Shown: positions 1 through 7,728 of the stretch, one piece after another
Layout of the letters: each line of letters opens with the position of its first letter
How positions within the stretch are numbered: position 1 is the stretch's first letter
Assembly: GCA_949840885.1 (NCBI GenBank)
Contig: CATKYJ010000037.1
Span: 1-45,359, forward strand
DNA length: 45,359 bases
Direction: 5' to 3'
Source of the DNA: an uncultured Acetatifactor sp.
GTDB taxonomy: Bacteria > Bacillota > Clostridia > Lachnospirales > Lachnospiraceae
Made by a program: the position numbers and the translations under genes
Notes under the pieces: generated by a model
Database searches by the model: none
What the model was told of the DNA's origin: nothing
The model's input: the letters and a program-made list of their open reading frames with translations, nothing else

Positions 1-25
1 TTAGGATTTCTCGATACTTGGTCAT
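1..25 (-). CDS. istA: IS21 family transposase IstA, N-terminal fragment cut by window edge
   Basis: The minus strand reads GGAGGG, a short spacer and then ATG at 25-23, followed by codons for MTKYREIL. This matches the usual opening of IS21-family IstA proteins, which are DDE transposases working with the IstB ATPase. Only eight codons are visible, so the identification rests on this start motif, the correctly spaced ribosome binding site and the multiple repeats upstream. The catalytic domain cannot be checked here. Confidence 0.65.
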
Positions 26-94
26 AATCTTGACCCTCCTTAAAATGAATTTACGCATTTCTGCGCATACATTCATTCTAATCAGATCAAGAGT

Positions 95-169
95 GTGGCT
101 CAATGATGCCGGAATAGTGGCTCACTCGAAAACGGAACGGTGGCTCACTTCGACCGGACAGGTGGCTCA
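95..169. repeat. Four GTGGCTCA repeats with 22/23/22-bp spacing (IS21 terminal transposase sites)
   Basis: The octamer GTGGCTCA begins at 95, 117, 140 and 162. The sequence between copies is also partly conserved, with CGGA in the second half of the first three units. A two-helical-turn spacing fits the multiple terminal transposase binding sites of IS21-family elements. Transposase binding is inferred from the family. Confidence 0.75.
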
Positions 170-329
170 AAACCACCCGGATTATTCAGGCTGCAAGGAA
201 GCTCTGCAGCAGATAGAGACAAAAGGCTATGAAGAAAAGCTGCGCCAGGATGGCCTGGAAACTATCCTGAAATACGGAATCGCCTGTAACAGGAAAAAGT
301 GCCGAGTTGTGTTAAAAGCAGGAACATGA
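170..329 (+). pseudogene. C-terminal stub of an AAA-ATPase/PD-(D/E)XK nuclease superfamily protein
   Basis: From about 170 the frame reads through SGCKEALQQIETKGYEEKL and ILKYGIA to a TGA stop at 327-329. This resembles the extreme C-terminus of the AAA-ATPase-like/PD-(D/E)XK proteins common in gut Clostridia and Bacteroidetes, where the family motif is roughly AL.QI..K.Y...L..DG...I.KYGIAF..K. The nuclease core and the ATPase domain are missing because the IS21-like end lies immediately upstream. The stub has no start codon of its own and is unlikely to be expressed as a functional protein. Confidence 0.65.
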
Positions 330-488
330 CTGGAAGCTCTACAGGTATCTGGATACTCTGGAGTTAACATACCAAAATAGAGTCTCTTCAGGCATATGAC
401 CAGCAACAAAACTAGCCAGATCCTATAAAAGAAAAGTAGCGTTTTTGGAAGAGATAAACTAACCTAGAAATATAAGCTTTGACCGGAA
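330..488. other. Gap with degenerate coding-like scraps
   Basis: No intact gene is seen. Two short open stretches look like decayed coding sequence: one from about 325 to 402 reading WKLYRYLDTLELTYQNR and ending at a TGA, and one ending KRKVAFLEEIN before a TAA near 465. Neither was recognised. They may be remains of the gene interrupted by the insertion sequence or of another mobile gene. Confidence 0.3.
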
Positions 489-541
489 AAATCCCACAGG
501 CCTCCAATGTCTTGCCGACATTCAGTGTTCCTGTGGGATTT
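489..541 (-). terminator. Nested-hairpin rho-independent terminator of the SpoIID-like gene
   Basis: A perfect 12-bp inverted repeat, AAATCCCACAGG at 489-500 and CCTGTGGGATTT at 530-541, encloses a smaller hairpin (AATGTC at 506-511 and GACATT at 517-522). On the minus strand the outer stem runs into a T-tract (486-490 on the plus strand), as in an intrinsic terminator. It lies 24 bases beyond the stop codon of the minus-strand gene. Confidence 0.75.
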
Positions 542-565
542 CAGGCATTCTCAAAATCCTCAAAC

Positions 566-1936
566 TCACCCCGGCTCCGAAATCCGCGACACTCCCACAT
601 AAATCTCCGAAATCTCATACCAGGTGGGATAATCCGTAATCCCGGTCTGGGGCAGATTGAATATCCCCTGGAAGACGCGCACCGCGTTGGCCGTGGCGGG
701 CCCATAGATGCCGTCCGCGGTAATGGTAGGGATGGCCGGGTAGTTCCTGGCGATCCGGTTCAGCTGGGTCTGCAGCTGCCTGACCTTGTCGCCGGAGGAG
801 CCCACTGTCAAGTCGTACCCAGGCCAGGAGGATGGCACCCCTGAGATGATCTGCGCCGTATTGATATACATGTCATTGCCATAATAATACCGTATGATTT
901 CAATGGCCGAGTACCCCTCCTCGCCCAGGTACATAGAGCCCCACTGGCTCAATCCATTGCAGGTGACCCTGCGGCCGTCACAGTAGGAGGTGAAGATGGG
1001 CTGGCGCACCCCGGGCCTGGAGAGGTAGTTCGCAAATACGCTATCTACGAGATAGTCGATATTCTCGAAAATGTTCCTCCCATACACCCATTTCTGGTCG
1101 TAGGCTGTGGAGGAGGTGATGGTGAAGTTATAGCCTTGGTTTCGATACCATTCCGTATACACTCTGTTCAGCGTAAATGACTGAATGGCCAGTATATTCG
1201 CATAAATCGCGCTCTCCGGCCAGGTAGAGTAAATCTCGCAGGAAGCCACGTTCTTGATGTAATCCTTGTACCGCACCCAGTAATTGGGCGCAGAAGAGTC
1301 GTTCGGCACCCCGTCATGGACGATGACGAACTCCGGTATCACTACGCGGCTCAGGACGATCTCCCCGGTCTCCGCTACAGGTTTGATCTCATCCTCCGGT
1401 ATCTTTGGAGGGAAATTCCCATACAGGGTATGATCCGGTATTATTACAATCTTTTCTTCCTCTTCCGTGGCGGCCAGCGGATTCATCTGTATAGGCTGGA
1501 GGGAGAGTTCCCCGGCCAGGATTTCCGAGCCGGATACCAGCACCGGCTCATAGTCCGGGGCAGTGACGGTAATGTTGTACTCGGAATAGGGCTGTATCTC
1601 ATTCTCCGGCTGCAGGGACAGCGTCAGGGGCGGGGCGGGCAGCTCAGTCACCGGGGTCTGGCCGGAGCTGTCGGTGGTGAGGACTTTTAAGGGGACATCC
1701 GGTTCCCTGGTGTAGGATATGGTGACGGTTGCGCCCTCTACAGGGACCATCCCGATGGAGGAGACTACACTGATTTTGATTGTGCCGGAGTAAGAGGCGT
1801 CAGCGGCCTCCGGCTCCTGCACATCGGTTATACTCACGGGCGATGTCATTTGCTGCGGATTCATAGTATCTGCCGCTTGTGAGTCGGGTATTATGGCAGC
1901 TTCCTGTGATCGCGAGTATATATTGGTGTCGGGCAT
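566..1936 (-). CDS. SpoIID-like domain protein with peptidoglycan-binding domain
   Basis: This 456-residue protein appears to have three parts. Residues about 50-155 look like a carboxypeptidase-regulatory/Ig-like beta domain (GATVTISYTREPDVPLKV). Residues about 200-370 carry SpoIID-type features: an AYDQKWVYGRN stretch, the GLSQWGSMYLGEEGYSA motif and a YYYGNDMYI segment. The C-terminus, about 375-445, is a PG_binding_1-like domain (VGSSGDKVRQLQTQLN and ADGIYGPATANAVRVFQ). SpoIID cleaves denuded glycan strands during engulfment, but this protein is a divergent, multi-domain relative whose activity is unproven. The start at 1936 is supported by AAAGGAAG five bases upstream. No signal peptide or membrane helix is evident, so its route to the wall is unclear. 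It is a single-gene unit ending in the hairpin at 489-541. Confidence 0.8.
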   Translation of the reverse strand: MPDTNIYSRSQEAAIIPDSQAADTMNPQQMTSPVSITDVQEPEAADASYSGTIKISVVSSIGMVPVEGATVTISYTREPDVPLKVLTTDSSGQTPVTELPAPPLTLSLQPENEIQPYSEYNITVTAPDYEPVLVSGSEILAGELSLQPIQMNPLAATEEEEKIVIIPDHTLYGNFPPKIPEDEIKPVAETGEIVLSRVVIPEFVIVHDGVPNDSSAPNYWVRYKDYIKNVASCEIYSTWPESAIYANILAIQSFTLNRVYTEWYRNQGYNFTITSSTAYDQKWVYGRNIFENIDYLVDSVFANYLSRPGVRQPIFTSYCDGRRVTCNGLSQWGSMYLGEEGYSAIEIIRYYYGNDMYINTAQIISGVPSSWPGYDLTVGSSGDKVRQLQTQLNRIARNYPAIPTITADGIYGPATANAVRVFQGIFNLPQTGITDYPTWYEISEIYVGVSRISEPG

Positions 1937-2019
1937 AAGCTTCCTTTTGCGCCGGGCGGCGCGAATGATTCGTTATGGTATATATATGCCAAGTGACGGC
2001 GAAATGTTACGCAAACCTA

Positions 2020-2048
2020 TTGACGGACGGCCGCATTTGGCCTATCAT
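2020..2048 (+). promoter_or_regulatory. SigmaA-type promoter of the GntR-ABC operon
   Basis: TTGACG at 2020-2025 and TATCAT at 2043-2048 are separated by exactly 17 bases, 47 bases upstream of the gntR start. The spacing and match are those of a vegetative promoter. Confidence 0.65.
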
Positions 2049-2068
2049 TGTATGAGGAGACTGATACA
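2049..2068. promoter_or_regulatory. Candidate GntR operator (TGTAT-N10-ATACA)
   Basis: The inverted repeat TGTAT at 2049-2053 and ATACA at 2064-2068 lies directly after the -10 box, where a bound repressor would block initiation. Autoregulation is usual for YtrA-type GntR regulators. The arms are only 5 bp, so this is a proposal. Confidence 0.35.
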
Positions 2069-2094
2069 GTTAAGGGATAACAGGAGGAAAAAGC

Positions 2095-2466
2095 ATGGCT
2101 TGGGTTTTTGACGATGGCAGACCGATTTACGCGCAGCTGGTGGAGCAGCTGCAGTTAAAGATTGTTTCCGGCGTCTATCCGCCGGGGGAGAAGCTGCCCA
2201 GTGTCAGGGAACTGGCTGCAGAAGCGGCAGTGAATCCCAACACCATGCAGAAAGCCTTTGCAGAACTGGAAAAAAGCGGGCTGGTCATCACCCAGGGAAC
2301 CAATGGCAGAGTGGTGACGCAGGATGGGGAGCGGATACAGGATAACAGGCAGGCACTGGCAAGGCAACAGGGGAAAGCCTACTTCTCCGGGATGGAAAGG
2401 CTTGGATATGCCAGGGGCCGCGCTATGGAGTTTCTGCAGGATATGGCAGGGGAGGTACGGGAATGA
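2095..2466 (+). CDS. GntR family transcriptional regulator (YtrA subfamily)
   Basis: This 123-residue protein has an N-terminal GntR winged helix, residues about 8-78. It includes PIYAQLVEQLQLKIVSG, LPSVRELAAEAAVNPNTMQK for the helix-turn-helix, and GLVITQGTNGRVV for the wing. The short C-terminal helical tail, rather than a large ligand domain, is typical of the YtrA subfamily, which represses adjacent ABC transporter genes. The start has AGGAGG eight bases upstream. Its stop overlaps the ABC ATPase start (ATGA), which implies translational coupling. It probably represses its own operon through the nearby inverted repeat. The inducer is unknown, though cell-envelope-active compounds are known inducers of B. 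subtilis YtrA. Confidence 0.85.
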   Translation: MAWVFDDGRPIYAQLVEQLQLKIVSGVYPPGEKLPSVRELAAEAAVNPNTMQKAFAELEKSGLVITQGTNGRVVTQDGERIQDNRQALARQQGKAYFSGMERLGYARGRAMEFLQDMAGEVRE

Positions 2467-3164
2467 ATGGACTGGTAGAGATTCTGGGACTGACGAAAGC
2501 TTATGACGAACATCATGTCGCAGTCAGCAACATAAGCCTGACGCTGCCGCGGGGTAAGATCATCGGGCTGTTAGGACCCAATGGCAGCGGCAAGACTACG
2601 CTCATCAAAATGCTCAACGGGCTTCTGATGCCCACCGCGGGCAGCATCCGGATTGGAGGAAAGCCCGTGGGCGTGGAGACGAAAGCCCATGTGTCCTATC
2701 TGCCAGATCGGACTTATCTGTCCGGCAATAAGAAAGTGAAGCAGATATTGGACTATTTTGCTGACTTCTATAAGGATTTTTCCAGGGAAAGGGCAGTGGG
2801 GATGCTGCAGAGCCTGGGGATAGAGCCTGACGCGAGAATGAACACGCTGTCGAAAGGAACCAAGGAGAAAGTGCAGCTGATACTGGTCATGAGCCGCCAG
2901 GCGGATCTCTATGTCCTGGATGAGCCTATCGCGGGCGTGGATCCTGCGGCCCGGGACTATATCCTGCGGACCATATTGAACAACTACAATCCCAACTCCT
3001 CGGTGCTGATTTCCACGCACCTGATCGGGGACATAGAGCAGGTGCTGGACGAGGTGATCTTCATGCGCTACGGACATCTGGTGCTGTACACTTCCGTGGA
3101 CAATGTCAGGGAGAAGCACGGAAAGTCCGTGGACGCTTATTTCAGGGAGGTGTTCGCATGTTAG
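2463..3164 (+). CDS. ABC transporter ATP-binding protein
   Basis: This 233-residue ATPase has Walker A GPNGSGKTTL near residue 40, a signature variant LSKGTKEKVQL near 135 in place of LSGGQ, Walker B LYVLDEPIAGVDP, and an H-loop in LISTHL. The K-for-G substitution in the signature is common in the YtrB/YhcH-type ATPases found with GntR regulators. It is the middle gene of a three-gene operon, overlapping the regulator by 4 bases and the permease by 7 bases. It would power the permease encoded next, probably for export or for antibiotic sensing and resistance, but no substrate can be assigned. Confidence 0.88.
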   Translation: MNGLVEILGLTKAYDEHHVAVSNISLTLPRGKIIGLLGPNGSGKTTLIKMLNGLLMPTAGSIRIGGKPVGVETKAHVSYLPDRTYLSGNKKVKQILDYFADFYKDFSRERAVGMLQSLGIEPDARMNTLSKGTKEKVQLILVMSRQADLYVLDEPIAGVDPAARDYILRTILNNYNPNSSVLISTHLIGDIEQVLDEVIFMRYGHLVLYTSVDNVREKHGKSVDAYFREVFAC

Positions 3165-3970
3165 GCAAATTGATCAAGCATGAGTGGAAGAGCATGTACA
3201 AAATGGGGTGCCTGATGCTGGGAGCCATGGCCATTGTGACCTTTCTGGGGTGGCTGTCGTTTCGCTCCCTTTTTCGGGCTATGAACGGGGACACTTTGGA
3301 TCCTTTTGGCTGGATGGATATCTTCGGCGGCTTCACTATGATGATTTATGTGATGCTTTTGGTCTGCGTCAGCGCTGGTACCATCATCTATATAGGCGTG
3401 CATTTTTACAGGACCATGTATACGGACGAGGGTTATCTGACCCATACCTTGCCTGTGACCGGGCACCAGATCCTGATCAGCAAGATACTTGTCAGCGGGC
3501 TGTGGACGATGATTGTGCTGCTGACCATCTACGCATCTTTCATCCTCCTGGCGCTTTCGGCGATCTTTTCGCTGGAACCCATTGACATATCTTTCGCTGA
3601 GCTCATGGACGGGCTTGGGAGGCTTGTGGTGGAGATGGAAGCAATGTTGGATTTCGATGCCATGCGTCTGTTGGCAAGTTGGATACTCATTACCCTGGCG
3701 GGGCCTTTCATCACTACGGTCACCTTGTTCGGAGCCATTTCCTTAGGGCAGCTGGTGTCGAGAGGGCGGCTTCTGATGGGCGTGCTGTTCTATGTCGCCA
3801 TCATGGTGGCAAAGCAGCTGGTGACTATCATGCTCAAAGGGTTTGCCAGTTCAGCCGGCATGTATCTGAATATGAATTTTAATGTCGGTTTTATCGTTGA
3901 CCTGTTCGCCGCAGCGGTGCTGTACGCGCTTAGCTATTTCGTGATAAGCAGGAAGCTGAACCTGATATAG
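3158..3970 (+). CDS. ABC transporter permease, six-helix type
   Basis: The 270-residue protein has about six hydrophobic segments, including MLGAMAIVTFLGWL near residue 20, MMIYVMLLVCVSAGTIIYIG near 60, IVLLTIYASFILLALSAIF near 115 and a C-terminal LFAAAVLYALSYFVIS. A soluble amphipathic insert of about 30 residues follows the third helix. The EGYLTHTLPVTGHQILISK segment is typical of ABC-2-like permeases of Clostridia that pair with GntR-regulated ATPases. Its ATG at 3158 lies inside the ATPase gene with GGGAGG upstream. The transported substrate is unknown. Confidence 0.8.
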   Translation: MLGKLIKHEWKSMYKMGCLMLGAMAIVTFLGWLSFRSLFRAMNGDTLDPFGWMDIFGGFTMMIYVMLLVCVSAGTIIYIGVHFYRTMYTDEGYLTHTLPVTGHQILISKILVSGLWTMIVLLTIYASFILLALSAIFSLEPIDISFAELMDGLGRLVVEMEAMLDFDAMRLLASWILITLAGPFITTVTLFGAISLGQLVSRGRLLMGVLFYVAIMVAKQLVTIMLKGFASSAGMYLNMNFNVGFIVDLFAAAVLYALSYFVISRKLNLI

Positions 3971-4006
3971 CAAAACAGAACCAAAACATATATTTTCCGG
4001 TGTTGC

Positions 4007-4087
4007 CCTATGGCTGAAGATTTGATACAATAGAATCCTAAGGACAGATTCTATTGTCAGAGTGCTATAATCAGCCATAGGTTTTTT
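4007..4087 (+). terminator. Double nested hairpin followed by T6
   Basis: An outer perfect 11-bp inverted repeat (CCTATGGCTGA at 4007-4017, TCAGCCATAGG at 4071-4081) encloses a second perfect 11-bp repeat (ACAATAGAATC at 4027-4037, GATTCTATTGT at 4047-4057). The outer stem is followed directly by six T residues, so the whole can act as an intrinsic terminator for the ABC operon. The two-level fold is more elaborate than a standard terminator and could also be a small transposon-like repeat or a leader structure for the next operon. Confidence 0.6.
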
Positions 4088-4130
4088 GCCTAAGACAGCT
4101 GTAGGGATACGCAAAAGCAGGTGAGCACAA

Positions 4131-7100
4131 ATGCAGATGCAGAAGATAATCGATAAAATTCTGGAGGGGAACTTTGACTATGAGAGCGGTTCCCTGGATT
4201 TCTCCTGTACAAAAATAGAATTAGCCATCCGGAAAGGGCAGCAATACGAGGGCTCCTTTCAGATCCATGCTCCCGCGGGGCTGCTCACGGCAGGCAGCGT
4301 GTATTCCTCGGACTGGAGGATGGAGTGCCTGACAGAAGAGTTTTCCGGGGAGGAGGAGATCGCGTTCCGGTTTCACGGCGAAAAGCTGGAGGAAGGGGAC
4401 GTGGTGAAAGGCACCTTTGACGTGGTCAGCAACCGGGGCGAATATTATCTTCCTTTTGTAGTCTCCGTAGAGCATGACATGCCGGAGTCCTCCGAGGGCG
4501 TCATCAAGAACCTGTTTCACTTTGCGAATCTTGCCAAAAGCAGCTGGAAAGAGGCGGTGAAGCTGTTCTATTCCCCGGAATTTTTACAGATTTTTACCGG
4601 CAGCGATGCCAGATACCTGGAGGACTACAGGGCATTTTCAATCTACCGGGGACATGAGCAGAACGTGGAGGAGTTTCTGATTCAGGTGAGCAAGAAGCGG
4701 AACATGGAATTCATGACCCAGGAGGCGGAGCTGAATCTGGAACTGCCCGTTTTCGGTTCCCGGGAAGTGACGGAGCAGAGCCTGTCTGTGGCAAGAAACG
4801 GCTGGGGCTTCACAAGGCTTTTCGTGGCATGTGACGGAGAGTTCGTGTTTACGGAGAAAGAGGTGCTGACAGACGATGATTTCCTGGGCAACCGTTTTAG
4901 ACTGCCTGTGTTCATCGATGGCAGCCGCTGCAGAAAGGGCAGGAACTTCGGTCAGGTGCGCCTGTACAATTCTTATGTGGATCTGCGGATTCCGGTGACG
5001 GTGTCCGTGGGCAGCGCAGGAGCTTTTGGGGGAAGAGAGGCGGACAGGAAGCGCTGCGTGATCCGGCTCATGGATTTCTACCAGGCATTCAGACTGCGCA
5101 AGATCTCTACCTCCGGCTGGCTGAAAGAGACCGGGAAGCTGGTGGAGCGGCTGGTAGCCATGGACGAGGACGATATCTCTTCCAGGCTGCTTCAGGCGCA
5201 GCTGCTGATCACGGAGGAGCGCTACAACGAGGCCGGGTGGATTCTGGATCATGCAGCTGAGGTGCTGGAAAAGAAGCCCTGCGGGGACACGCTGACAGCC
5301 TATTATCTCTACCTGACCACGCTGCTCCACGGGGACAGCGACTATGTGGAAAAGGTGGCAGGGGACGTGGCACGGATGTTTGGACGGGACGATTCCAACT
5401 GGCGCATCGGTTGGCTCCTGATGTATCTGTCAGAGGACTATTGCAGGACAGACCGGGAGAAATGGGCTTTTTGGGAGGCGCTTTTCCAGAAAGGCTGTAC
5501 CAGCCCCATGCTTTACATAGAGGCCCTTTCCTTGCTCCATGTAAACCCCGCCCTGCTCCATAGGATGGGGAGGTTCGAGCAGCAGGTGATCTGGTACGGC
5601 GTCCGGCAGGGCGTCCTGAAACGGGAAGCAGTGGAGCAGACTCTGTACCTGGCCGGCAGGGTGAAAGAGTACTCGCCGGCGCTGTACAATGCGCTCTCAG
5701 AGCTCTATGGGAAAAAGAAAGATATCCAGCTCCTCCAGGAGATCTGCACGCTGCTCATAAAGGGCGGAAAGGTGGGCCCCGCCTGGTCTGCCTGGTACAA
5801 AGCAGGAGTGGAAGCCCAGCTTCGAATCACGAATTTATACGAACATTTCATGATGTCCCTGGATCTGGAGCGCTCCCAGGAGATTCCGAAAGCGGTGCTG
5901 AAATATTTTTCCTATCAGAACAATATGGACTATGCACACACTGCCTATCTGTACGATTACATCTGTCAGAGGCAGGACAAGCTGGGAGACGTGTATGAGG
6001 CCTACCGGTTCAAGATAGAGTACTTTGTGACGGAGCAGATCAAGAAGAGACATATCAACAGGAATCTGGCCAATCTCTATAACCGCCTGCTGCGGCCTGA
6101 CATGGTGGACGAGGAGACAGCCCTGCCCCTGGCAAAGCTCCTGTTCGCCCATTTGATTCAGGTGGAGGACGACAGGCTAAGGAAAGTGTATGTATATCAG
6201 CCTGGAAATCTGCAGCCAAGCGAATACTTATTGACGGAAAAGAAGACATGGGTGGCGCTCTACGGCAGCAGGTACACCATTGTCTTTGAGGATGCGGATA
6301 AGAACCGTTTTCTGAAAAACGTGGACTATACCATGGAGAAGCTGATGATCCCCGGGAAGTTTCTGCGCTGGCTCCTGCCCTTTGGAGAGCTTGGACTGGA
6401 ACTGGATTTCTACCTTTGCGACAGTGAGAGCGCCTGCAGGGAGGACCCGGCGGAGCGCATAAAGCGGGAATTGCGGATCGCGGCCTCGGACAGCGCGGAG
6501 CGTCAGGTGAAGCGGGAACTGTATCTGCGTATTCTGCAGTACTATTATGACACGGACGATATGCGCGCGCTGGACGATTACCTGAAAAAGATCCCGCCCC
6601 AGGAGCTGGATGCCAGAGAGAGGGCTTCGGTGCTGCGGTTCATGGTACTTCGGGGGAACTATAAGCTGGCCTGGGAGTGGCTGGAGGTCTATGGCCCGTA
6701 TTTTGTGGATGTAAAGATTCTGGTGCGGCTGGTGGGAGCCATGATAGAGCGGTACGAAATGGGGGAGAACCCCCTGCTCACCGCGGCCGCGTCCTATATT
6801 TTCCGGAAAGGGAAATACGACAGCACTGTACTTTGCTATCTTTCCTCCTATTATCAGGGCATGGCCAGGAATATGAGGGAGATATGGAAAGCGGCGAAAT
6901 CTTTTGGGGCGGACTGCTACAGGCTCAGCGAAAGGCTCCTGGTGCAGATGCTCTATTCCGGGGCTTTCGTGGGGGAGAAGATGGAGATTTTCCATTACTA
7001 TATCTCCCAGGGGCCAAAGCAGGAGGTGGAGGAGGCTTTCCTGGCTCAATGCGCCTATGACTACTTTGTAAAAGAACGGCTCATGGAAAAGGAAGTGTTC

Positions 7101-7700
7101 CATGAAATCCGGCAGATGTATCTGCGGGGAGAGCCGGTGCAGCTGGTCTGTAAGCTGGCTTACCTGAAATACCTTGCCGAGAACGACCAGGATGCCCGGG
7201 AGCTTTCCGACTCCATAGTGCAGGGACTTTTGGAGGAGATGCTGGAGCGGGAGATCTATCTGGAATTCTTTCAGGAGTTTGACCAGTGCCCGGGGCTGCA
7301 GAGGGAGCTTGCGGACAAGACCATCCTGGAATACCGTACGAAGCCATGGACGGAAGTCTGTATCCACTATATGATCGTAGGCGAGGACGGGGAGACGCAA
7401 GGGTATCGCAGCGAATACATGAAAGAGGCATATGGGGGCGTCTGTTTCAAGGCTTTTGTTCTGTTCTTTGGGGAATGCGTGCAGTACTATATCACGGAGG
7501 GGCAGGACGGGAAATACCAGGTGACAGGAAGCGGCACGCTTCTGCGCAGGGATCAGAGCTCCGGGGAGGATTGCAGATATGCCATGATAAACGACATTGC
7601 CACTGCCTGGTCCATGCAGGAGTATGATACCATGGATGAACTGATGGAAGAGTACTATAAAAAGGACTTCTTAAACGGCAGATTGTTTGCAATAAAATAG
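4131..7700 (+). CDS. DUF5717-like giant protein, helical-repeat solenoid (unknown function)
   Basis: The 1189-residue protein matches my recollection of Lachnospiraceae DUF5717 proteins. The first 300 residues look beta-rich (FDYESGSLDFSCTKIELAIRKG and a second domain around VFGSREVTEQSLSVARNGWGF). From about 310 to 980 it is a long run of TPR/HEAT-like helical pairs, seen as repeated segments such as LLQAQLLITEERYNEAGWILD. No enzyme motif, signal peptide or membrane segment was found, so it is probably a cytoplasmic scaffold. It begins a tight four-gene operon; the next gene follows after 28 bases. The start could be 4131 or 4137, both in frame. The biological role is unknown. Confidence 0.7.
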   Translation: MQMQKIIDKILEGNFDYESGSLDFSCTKIELAIRKGQQYEGSFQIHAPAGLLTAGSVYSSDWRMECLTEEFSGEEEIAFRFHGEKLEEGDVVKGTFDVVSNRGEYYLPFVVSVEHDMPESSEGVIKNLFHFANLAKSSWKEAVKLFYSPEFLQIFTGSDARYLEDYRAFSIYRGHEQNVEEFLIQVSKKRNMEFMTQEAELNLELPVFGSREVTEQSLSVARNGWGFTRLFVACDGEFVFTEKEVLTDDDFLGNRFRLPVFIDGSRCRKGRNFGQVRLYNSYVDLRIPVTVSVGSAGAFGGREADRKRCVIRLMDFYQAFRLRKISTSGWLKETGKLVERLVAMDEDDISSRLLQAQLLITEERYNEAGWILDHAAEVLEKKPCGDTLTAYYLYLTTLLHGDSDYVEKVAGDVARMFGRDDSNWRIGWLLMYLSEDYCRTDREKWAFWEALFQKGCTSPMLYIEALSLLHVNPALLHRMGRFEQQVIWYGVRQGVLKREAVEQTLYLAGRVKEYSPALYNALSELYGKKKDIQLLQEICTLLIKGGKVGPAWSAWYKAGVEAQLRITNLYEHFMMSLDLERSQEIPKAVLKYFSYQNNMDYAHTAYLYDYICQRQDKLGDVYEAYRFKIEYFVTEQIKKRHINRNLANLYNRLLRPDMVDEETALPLAKLLFAHLIQVEDDRLRKVYVYQPGNLQPSEYLLTEKKTWVALYGSRYTIVFEDADKNRFLKNVDYTMEKLMIPGKFLRWLLPFGELGLELDFYLCDSESACREDPAERIKRELRIAASDSAERQVKRELYLRILQYYYDTDDMRALDDYLKKIPPQELDARERASVLRFMVLRGNYKLAWEWLEVYGPYFVDVKILVRLVGAMIERYEMGENPLLTAAASYIFRKGKYDSTVLCYLSSYYQGMARNMREIWKAAKSFGADCYRLSERLLVQMLYSGAFVGEKMEIFHYYISQGPKQEVEEAFLAQCAYDYFVKERLMEKEVFHEIRQMYLRGEPVQLVCKLAYLKYLAENDQDARELSDSIVQGLLEEMLEREIYLEFFQEFDQCPGLQRELADKTILEYRTKPWTEVCIHYMIVGEDGETQGYRSEYMKEAYGGVCFKAFVLFFGECVQYYITEGQDGKYQVTGSGTLLRRDQSSGEDCRYAMINDIATAWSMQEYDTMDELMEEYYKKDFLNGRLFAIK

Positions 7701-7728
7701 AGGGCAGAAGCGGACGGGAGGAGCCGGC

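Larger units (their letters stand above)
1..169 (-). mobile_element. Left end of an IS21-like insertion sequence (partial)
   Basis: Read on the minus strand, the segment starts near 169, passes through four copies of the octamer GTGGCTCA (given on the plus strand, starting at 95, 117, 140 and 162) and reaches a ribosome binding site and start codon for an IstA-like transposase that runs off the window at base 1. Multiple short repeats inside each end upstream of istA are typical of IS21-family elements. The outer boundary near 169 is inferred, because PD-(D/E)XK coding sequence resumes at about 170. The rest of the element lies outside the window. Confidence 0.75.

Noticed and set aside
479..844. 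121-codon plus-strand frame
   Set aside because: It runs through the terminator and is antisense to the peptidoglycan-binding domain.
6228..7400. 390-codon open frame on the minus strand
   Set aside because: It is fully antisense to the DUF5717 gene, its product is His/Leu/Pro-rich low-quality sequence, and there is no ribosome binding site or domain.
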